The notes under the pieces were generated by a model. The model searched no databases and was not told the origin of the DNA. It was given only the letters and a program-made list of their open reading frames with translations. DNA of 64,000 bases. Source: Erythrophleum ivorense. Lineage: Eukaryota > Streptophyta > Magnoliopsida > Fabales > Fabaceae. Shown in pieces: positions 56,601 to 64,000 of the stretch (its first letter is position 1; every line of letters starts with the position of its first letter). The stretch is from positions 14,837,141-14,901,140 of the forward strand of contig JAIUCV010000019.1 in assembly GCA_026724425.1 (NCBI GenBank). The letters run 5' to 3'. The translations under genes and the position numbers were made by a program.

Positions 56601-59600
56601 TAGGCAATAACTGTGATAAAACACTTATAGTTAACAGATAGTAGATGAGATATATTATGTGTCCAAAAATGAGAATTACTCTTCTAACACCAGAATTCAC
56701 CATTTGTTTCACAGACTAATTTGGCCACTCTTATTTTTTCTTTCCTTATTTTTTCTTTTGGTTGTTTTCAATTTATCCAGTTACTCAAAGAACAACTATG
56801 TCTCAGCTGTTTCTAACTTCAATAGAGGCACACCACAACTAAAAAGTTTGGAAAAGAACCTTTGACACCTACCTAAAGATATCATGGCGATATATGCTTC
56901 TTTTGATTGCCAATTGGAAAACCCATGATGCAGTGGCCCGAAGTTCAAATGCCCACAAGAGATCCACCAAAGCATTGACAAAATTAAAGGCTGCATTGTC
57001 TTCCAGAGGTTGTAGTCTCTCCAAACATTCGTCCACCTCTGAAACTAGTGACTCAGATTTTTCTCTCAGAAGCCTATAGATCAAGTAGTATACTTTAATT
57101 GGACATTTATAGATGTATATAACATGTGATGCTTCTTCCTATTACTATAGAAAACTAATGAGTACCTGATTGGAAGATCAAAGCCAGCAGCCTGGAGTGC
57201 ATTTAAAAGAATAATGGCCTCATTTGATCCCTGAGACAAGCTTGCAGCTCTGATAAAGCATGTCCATATTCTGTGGTCTGGTTCCAACCCTACTTCCTTC
57301 ATCTCCGCAAGCTTTTCAGTTCCAGCTTTAAAATCTCCATGTTTGAGATATGCATCAATAACAGAGCTATAAGGTAAGGTATCTGAAACCAATCCAGCAG
57401 TTCTCAAGTTTTCAAGGACTTTTTCAGCTTCCCAAGGCTGCCCAGAGCTGCCATAAGAAACCATAAGCAAATGCATGGTGGCAACTGTGGGCTCTATACC
57501 TGCTTCTTTCATCAGGCCCAATAAATTTTCAGCTTTCAGATGATCACCAGAATTTCTATAAATTTTCATCATTATATGGTAGAAAGAGCGGTCTAGTCTA
57601 TAACCATTTGATCTAAGCTCTTCAAAAAGTTCCTCAGCTGGTTCTAACAGTTCTTGCTTACCAAATGCTGCAATTAAGCTTTTGTATGTATCCAGCTTAG
57701 GTTCCATACCCAATCCTCTCATTTCATGCATCAATGTCAAACCTTCTTCGGGTCTACGATCTCTGCAGTACATTATAATTAATGTATTATAAGTTTCCTC
57801 ATCTGGTTTTAGATCAGAATCTTGAATCTTCTGGTATATAACAGCCATCTTTTGAAATCCTCAATATCAGAATATAATTTGAGTATGGAATTCCAAATTG
57901 AAGATCAGGCTTAAATCCTGCTTCTTCCATCTCACATAACATGGCTTCTACATCCCTTACGCGTTTAGCTTTACATAACAATCTCATCATGATTCTGTAA
58001 AGATGCATGGTAGGAAAATAACCTGCAGCTTTCATTCCATGGAATACCTTCTGCACCTCAAATAAATTTCCGGCTGAGCAAATGCTTCAAGGATCAACAG
58101 TATGGAACTCTTACTTATCTTGAACCCCATATCTTGCAGCTCCTGAATAACCACGTAAAGCTCACTCAGTCTCCCATCAACAATTAAAGCTTGCAATAGT
58201 CCATTTATGGAGTCCACAGTTGGGGAAGGACCATCTCTCATCATTGTATTAAAAATAGCTCTAGCTTGCTCATAACATCCACTGAAGGCATAAGCATGTA
58301 TTAAAGCATTCCAGATTTTTCTATCCACTGTTGAACATCTTTGCTTAACACTTCCACCAAACTTTCTGCCTTTTGCCATAGCTTTAACTTTCCATAGGCC
58401 TCAATAATATCAATATAAACAGATACATTATCAAGTACAATGCCTTTTTTTTCTACATAATATAGCAAGTGATGGGCTGTCTCTGGGAATTTCATTCTAC
58501 AGTAGACAGACACCATGCCCTGGTACAGACAGGTAGAAGGCTCAAGACCATGGAATCTCATATCAGCAAAAATCTGAGAAGCCATGTCAAAGAGTTCATT
58601 CTGCTTGCATTCTTGAATAAGAGACTCATACATAGTGTAACTTCTACTAAACAAACCAAGTGCCCGATTATTTTTGTATTCCTCTAAAGCAGCATCTAAC
58701 TTTTGAGCCTTGCAAAGTATAATGATAAGTGCCTCCGTTACAGTTGACTAGAATCTGGAGCATGCTCTTTCAAGAACTCAAGCAGTTGGCATGCTTCTAA
58801 ATATCTTGCAGAAGAACTATATGAACTCATAATTGATAATAGAGTCTCATGATCCAGTTCATAGCCCTTGCAGAGGGCAACTTTCAATGTTTTAGCAGCA
58901 TGATCAAAGCATTCTCCTTTGACAAGAACAGAAGAAATAGCTTGTGGATTCATACCACTTAGTTCTTCCAGATCTCTTATAATGCTATCAACAACTTCCC
59001 ACTTGTTTTCCCTCACAAGGACTCGTAGCAAGGTCTCATAAAGGGCATTATCTGGTGTGAAGCCCTCACGAACCATTTCCTGATACAACATCATTGCCTT
59101 TCTTATCTCATTGAATCTCAGAAAGATATCCAACATAACTGAATATGCCAAACGATCAGCTTTGATCCCTGACTTAACCATGCAATTAAATGTCTCCTCA
59201 GCCTCCACTCTCTTTCCAGCCTTGGCATAACCACATATTAAAGCACTATACAAATGCAAAGTGGGCTTCACTCCTGCATCCAACATTTCAGACATCACAT
59301 TTGCAGCTTCCACTATCTTATTTGCTTTTCCTAGTGAATCGATTAAAACAGTATATGTAACAGCATCAGGATTTCGGCCAGATAATTTCATCTCTCTGTA
59401 AAGCTGCAGAGCTCGGTCATACTGGCCTTGCTTTCCATACATGTTTATGATTGTGTTGTATGTCATCTCATCTTGACCAAACCCCATTTTCACCATTTCT
59501 TCACAAATATCCCTTACCTTCTCTGCATTTCCTTCTTTTGAAAAAGCATACAATAAGGATTATACGTTACTGCATCAGGGAAAAACCCTTTAGATTCCAA

Positions 59601-60800
59601 TTCTTTAAATAGATGCTCAGCCTTTACAGAAAGGCCACATCTACCATATACTGAAATCATAGCATTGTATGTCCATAGATCAGGCTGACAATTACTTCTC
59701 TCCATATCGTTAAAAATCTTGACTGCTTCCTCCAAATTGGACTCTCGCGAATAAGCGCTTATAAGGGTATTATAAGTAATTATATCTGGCCTAAGACCCG
59801 ACCTCCTAACTTCATCTAAAATTTGAAGAGCTAAATCAGGCACCATACCACCGGACTTCATCCTGGCATTAATCAAAGTATTGAAACTCACCAGGTCCGG
59901 TTCGCATCCTCGTTCACGCATTAAATCAAGCAGTTCTTGTACCTTGTTGAACCGACCATTCCGCGCATAAACACCCATCATCGCATTGTAGACTTGGACT
60001 GAATTGCCTATGTCTAACTCAGCCCGAGTGAATATTTCCACTGCTAATGCTTCTTGATTAGCTTTTCCCAGCACCGACAAGATAGTCGCGAGCATCCTCG
60101 CATTCGGTGAGTACCAATGCCGCAAATTTAACCATTCATAGACCTCAAGTGCACGTTGCCAGCTCGTTTGCCCAACCCATTTCACTACAAAGCAAAAATC
60201 AGTTGGCGTCATCTGCACTTTCCGATCGTCCAATACATCCGCTACGAAATCCTCAGACTTCAACTCTAGAATCCTATCCGTCAAATACTTCACTCTCTCC
60301 CTCCAATCCTTCGCTCTTTTAAGCGCCAATTTGTTCATTTTCTTAACCCTCGTCTTGCTAGGCCTCCCCAGCGCTTCCTGGGTTTCATCATTCGCATCAA
60401 TAGGTGAAACGTTATCTGGTTTCTTCTGTGTTTCCTCTTGGGCCTCAAAAATATCTGCACCTTCAATGGATGAAGAAGCATCCTTGTCTTCCACATGGGT
60501 ATTTGTAGAAGGGTAGATTTCTGAGAGCTTCAAGTGGGGGTATCTGATTGAAGGCGAGGCTCTGCTGTAGGTGAACTTCTGTGTAGTGGCACTCTTGGGA
60601 TTCTCATTATCACTATGATTGAGTTCTTCAGAGCCATTACTAGTGGCGTCGACAATAGGCCAAGCTGCAGAGGTTGAAGAGCAAGGAAAAGGAAGAGCAG
60701 TGTTTCGCAGCAGCTTGGAACAAGATGAAGACTTCGAATTTGAATCGGCTCGCTGAACAAAGGAAATGGGTGCCAAGGGCAGCACTCCTGAAACCAACAT
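53689..60800 (-). CDS. EMB1270: chloroplast pentatricopeptide repeat protein, EMB1270 orthologue (At3g18110-like)
   Basis: P-class PPR protein. In Arabidopsis EMB1270 is essential for embryo development and reported to act in chloroplast group II intron splicing. Exons on the minus strand: 60800-57166, 57073-56873, 56555-56465 and 54264-53689, about 1,502 residues. The N-terminus (MLVSGVLPLAPISFVQRADS) is Ser/Ala-rich like a transit peptide. PPR units fill exon 1 from about 60230 (for example GCEPDLVSFNTLINARMKSG and DEETYNTLIIMYCRDRRPEE). The C-terminus (SVVLITGTAEYNMVSL, LVAKAHSLRMWLKDSPFCLD) is SMR-like and ends in a Lys/Arg-rich tail. Intron borders are GT-AG, except intron 3, which starts CAG|GCAAGT. 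Phases fit at all junctions. Exon 1 has no in-frame stop, but six one-base losses in short homopolymers (near 59560, 58740, 58354, 58073, 57902 and 57850) shift the frame. Either the sequence is wrong at these points or the gene is dead. Confidence 0.92.
54614..55679 (-). mobile_element. 5'-truncated L1 LINE fragment in intron 3
   Basis: On the minus strand the 5' part (about 55670-55240) encodes a zf-RVT domain (FFWKVKV, KAFVWTAVLNGINTNDLFQI, ALSPNVRVICFRSSEANNNL). The 3' part (54780-54614) is a typical L1 tail (TTTGTACCTCTGTGTATTAC...AATAAATTC...). Near-identical 13-14 bp flanks, TCACTTACCTCCTT (54600-54613) and TCACTTACCCCTT (55680-55692), look like its target duplication. It lies in the same orientation as the host gene and is split by a MITE (54837-55216). 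Confidence 0.7.
54828..55225. mobile_element. MITE family 1 (Mutator-type), copy A, inside the LINE fragment
   Basis: The element 54837-55216 (380 bp) has terminal inverted repeats of about 45 bp (GAGTAAATTATACAGACTAC at the left; the complement of GTCGATATAATTTACTC at the right). It is flanked by a perfect 9-bp duplication TAAAAATAA (54828-54836 and 55217-55225). It has no coding capacity. Its ends and interior match copy B at 43706-44043. Confidence 0.9.
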
Positions 60801-61099
60801 GTCTGGTAGAGGGAAAATCGGGTGGGGATATATTATAAACGAAGAAGATATTTTATGTAATTTCCAGAAGTATATATTTTTTATTTTACATTATATTGGT
60901 GCACATTTGTCTCTTAATTACATTTAAAATTAAATTTTCACCTTTCATATTTTAGAAAAATAAAATTATATGCAAATAAAAATATTACTGAAATAAATAA
61001 TATTTATAAAATAAAAAAATATTAGTATAAATTTTTAAATCTCTAATGTCAACAAATAAATTATGACAGAATAAAATTATAAATTAGAGGCAAGTGTAA
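60801..61099 (-). promoter_or_regulatory. upstream region of the EMB1270 gene
   Basis: AT-rich DNA directly upstream of the start codon. A TATATTATAA stretch lies at about 60829-60838 on the plus strand, some 30-40 bp before the ATG. That is too close for a normal TATA box plus leader, so no promoter element can be named with confidence. Confidence 0.3.
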
Positions 61100-61231
61100 T
61101 TTTTATATTTTTATTATTTTTAATTAAGATATAATAAATATATGATTTTTTAAAATAATATGATAAGTATATAATTTAATTTAATACACTTGTTATATTT
61201 TAATAAATTTAATAGTAAATATATAAATAAT
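61100..61231. mobile_element. MITE-like family 2, copy 3
   Basis: Left TTTTATATTTTTATTATTTT and right AATAGTAAATATATAAATAA are inverted, with inner blocks ATGATAAGTATAT and ACACTTGTTATATTT. It is the most diverged of the three copies. Confidence 0.4.
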
Positions 61232-61339
61232 TGTATATAATTTTTTTTTCTAAAATTATGTATTGGATATCTAAAAGTAATAAGATTTCAATAGTAAATC
61301 ATATTTATATTATATATTTTATTAATTAATGTGGAAAAA

Positions 61340-61406
61340 AAAAATATATATATATATATATATAGTAGTACCGTTATTTTAGCATTTGATGTGTGATAGA
61401 TATATG

Positions 61407-61440
<34 letters not shown>
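61340..61440. repeat. two TA microsatellites
   Basis: (TA)n runs at about 61343-61364 and 61410-61438, separated by 45 bp of unique sequence. Confidence 0.9.
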
Positions 61441-63089
61441 AAAAAAAAAAGAATACAATATTGGTAATGTTTTTTGAGTGACACTTTTTCTGGACTTGAA
61501 TGTCAAGGAATTGATGTATCTGAATTTAATTTCTATATTGATTCTTTTCTCCAAATTTAATGCCTCCTTATTAAAATAATACTATGTTAAAATAATAGTT
61601 TCATTAATCAAATTATTTATGATCAAATATATGATATCGGTTAGGACTGTGTATAAAATATAAATGATATTGCTTCTTTTCCCTAATGATAAATAAAAAT
61701 CCCCTTATATATTTTAAAGGCTTTTCCCTTCATGTTCTCGTTCCCTTCTCGGTGCGAGTTCCTTTATACTTGCCTGGTCTCCAAAATACAAGAATTTTAT
61801 ATACTGCCTAACTCCTACGTTGTTCATCAACACATTAAAAAGAAAATCTAAATATCCAAATTTAATAATGAGTACGTTTTAAACATGATCATTCCAAAAC
61901 CAAAGATTTTAAATTTTAGTCTTCAAAAGAAGTGAGGAAAAGTACAATTACCCACTTTGATTTTTTTTCCCCCAGTTGTAACGTCCTTCTCAAATTATAT
62001 AAATTTGCAATTAATTCCTTGATCTATTAAACCCTTTGTATTAAGCCCACTACGAACTTGCTTTTTGTATTTAAAATTTGACATAATTATAGACAATTCT
62101 TTGATGGAAATTATTTATCAAATTTTAAGCAAAATTCGGATATCAGTGACATACCTTAAAGCTATCCTTCTAACTTCTTTCTCTCTCCTCTTCTCCCTTT
62201 TTTGGTCAATACATAAAAATTTATAAAGGCTCTAACATTATTGTAAATCATCAATTGGCTTCAAGGCAATTGATAAGTCAATCTTTTTTTTTTTCTTAAT
62301 TATTATTTACGCCCTTTTTGTTTATAATTTTTGCTCATTTTCTTGCTTACCTACTTTGCTGTCTGTATGAAATGGATGATTAATTCCATCATCCATGGAA
62401 ACATTATGTGAAGTCTCATTATATAAAATTGCTTGATACATTTAGAAAAAAAAAGATTTATGTGAAGAGATTATTATTCAAATGAAGGATAAAAACAATT
62501 TTGGAAATTAATTATTTGGTAAAAGTTTTTTTTTAATTTCATTAATTTAATATATCAACTGTATTTAGATGATAATATTCATCAACATATTTTGGTAATG
62601 AGTTTTGCATCTAAAATACTTTACCCAACCCATTTAACCAAGGAGTACTATTAATCTAACCATTGCCTATAGACAATGACACAGCTAGGATCCCAATCTT
62701 GGATGAAGTTGATATGATTTCTTTTGTAAATATATTTTTCATATTTTATTTTAGTTATTAGAATTTCATGCTGAAATTTTAATTTATATTTTTAGGTTTG
62801 ATATCTTGCTTTGATGTCAATTTTTCCTTTAAAGATTACATATTCTATTTTTAAAAAAAGTATACTTTCATAGTATATTTTTAGAATAAAATGGTAGAAA
62901 TTGAAATTATAATTTTATCTCTTTATCTCTATATTCATAATAAATAATAACATTATAGTGCAACCCATACTTATGATGTAACAACTTTGCATTTAATCTA
63001 AGTGGCCCAAATAAGTTTCTAAATTTCAAATTGAGTTTAGAAATCACTTCAAGAAGCTAAAAAATTGAAGTTAGGTGTGATATCACATT
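61441..63089. other. AT-rich intergenic DNA
   Basis: No recognisable gene, RNA gene or bordered mobile element. Occasional CT-rich stretches (about 61730-61760 and 62180-62200). Confidence 0.5.
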
Positions 63090-63099
63090 TTGGAAGCTC

Positions 63100-63235
63100 A
63101 TACCCAAAGAAAAAGAAAAGAAGATAAGGTGAAAATAAATATTAAAAAAAAAAGAGAGAGACAAAGAGAGAGAGAGAAGAAGAAGATAAGAGAAGGAATA
63201 GGGAAAATAATAAGGACAACAACAACAATAATAAG
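63100..63235 (+). repeat. purine-rich GA/GAA microsatellite region
   Basis: AGAGAGAGACAAAGAGAGAG and AAGAAGAAGATAAGAGAAGG-type sequence, followed by an ACAACAACAACAATAATAA tract. The ORF across it is a by-product of composition. Confidence 0.85.
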
Positions 63236-64000
63236 TATTTTTGTGAGAGTTACAATATATAATACATGTGTTGGGTTCAATGATTCGAGTTAAAATGTTA
63301 AATAATAAAAGGAATTATATAATACATGAATGGATCCAATGGGTTCAAATTTAAAAAATATATATATAAGGGCATATAACATCAAAAATCAATATCATAT
63401 ACATAGAAACTATGAAAAATTCAAGGGGCCATGTACCCCCTCAAATGAATGTGGCTTTGCCCATTACCTTTAGATTGAAGATGTCTAATATTATAGTGAG
63501 TCACAATGCTATGCTTCATCGTATTTATAATATGTCATTAAAAGTTATTAATGATCTATGTGGATTTTGGACATCACATGATTCTCTCTATGTTACCACT
63601 TGTTATGTGCCTTAGTTAGCTTTCTTTTATTTAAGTTGTTATTTCAACATTATCACTCTTATATTGTTGATTCTTATTTCAATGAGTTAATATCTTTTAG
63701 TTTAAATTATTGTTAGCTAATTTTGTAGGATTAAGTGGTAGACTTATTATGTCTGTTCCTTATATGTATTAACACTTCTTCCCAATGAATGAATAGAATA
63801 TTTGAGCAAGTTTACTATGAAAATTTTCATGATATCATAGCCTATCTATGGGACATTAATAGTGTATTGTCTTGTAATGTTCAGAAGCAGGTCTTCTTAT
63901 TCTTTTGCCATAGATGATAACAATGTAGTCACGTGCCCTTTCTCACTATGTCAATAAGGTTTTAGAGTCTAGTTGCCATTTGCCTTTCGATGTATTACCA
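63236..64000. other. unresolved sequence at the right edge
   Basis: An open frame of 67 codons (63412-63615, starting MKNSRGHVPPQMNVALPI) is followed by more sequence of ordinary complexity to the window edge. I do not recognise a family. It may be the start of another retroelement continuing outside the window. Confidence 0.3.

Noticed and set aside
60107..60516. Plus-strand ORFs across the first exon of the PPR gene (also 53639-54094, 58469-58687)
   Set aside because: They are antisense shadows of a clearly recognised minus-strand gene.
63090..63293. Lys/Arg/Glu-rich small protein
   Set aside because: The composition comes from a GA/GAA microsatellite.
1..64000. tRNA, rRNA or snRNA genes
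   Set aside because: No sequence with the conserved boxes or folding pattern was noticed on either strand; tRNA-like TGGTATCAGAGC matches are retroelement primer sites. A tRNAscan or Rfam search would be needed to exclude small RNAs.

Overview
This window is nuclear DNA of a flowering plant, most likely a eudicot. It is AT-rich and holds spliced nuclear genes with GT-AG and GC-AG introns. It carries plant-only gene families (a long chloroplast PPR protein, a GH19 chitinase fragment, plant mobile domain sequence), En/Spm, Mutator, Ty3 and L1 elements, and endogenous Caulimoviridae. No species-level assignment can be made from the sequence. Apart from one long gene on the minus strand at the right, almost everything is transposon or viral debris.

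Layout. About 0.5-17.6 kb is a degraded CACTA (En/Spm) DNA transposon with TNP2-like and TNPA/Ptta-like genes. It is split by a complete but dead 10.5-kb Ty3/Gypsy chromovirus (4195-14684) with 2.8-kb LTRs and a 5-bp AAATT target duplication. At 18.0-18.3 kb lies the first exon of a GH19 chitinase gene. It is followed by a run of short palindromes just upstream of the TATA box of a Mutator-like element (about 18.5-24.5 kb), which encodes a MuDR-type transposase and a plant mobile domain protein, both dead. 24.5-26.3 kb is very AT-rich and contains a degenerate tandem repeat of about 250 bp.

From 26.3 to 40.4 kb two copies of an endogenous caulimovirid face each other as a giant inverted repeat: arms of about 6.7 kb around a 59-nt spacer. 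Each arm carries movement protein, capsid with zinc knuckle, aspartic protease, reverse transcriptase and RNase H, and a C-terminal extension I do not recognise. Each ends with a promoter/poly(A) region pointing to the centre. The arms differ at roughly 7-8% of sites in the stretches I compared and carry different lesions.

40.4-53.5 kb holds a second palindrome cluster, a GC-richer block, MITEs, a probable LTR of about 3.2 kb and a decayed L1 LINE. 53.7-60.8 kb is the one real host gene, an orthologue of Arabidopsis EMB1270 (PPR, chloroplast), in four exons. Its third intron has a GC donor and contains a LINE fragment that was itself hit by a Mutator-type MITE. Its reading frame is broken only by six one-base contractions of short homopolymers, which looks more like sequence error than gene death. 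60.8-64 kb is AT-rich intergenic DNA with microsatellites.

The strongest candidates for something unusual are the caulimovirid inverted repeat with inward-facing promoters, and the palindrome cluster that occurs both at the Mutator-like element's promoter and at the broken outer edge of one viral arm.
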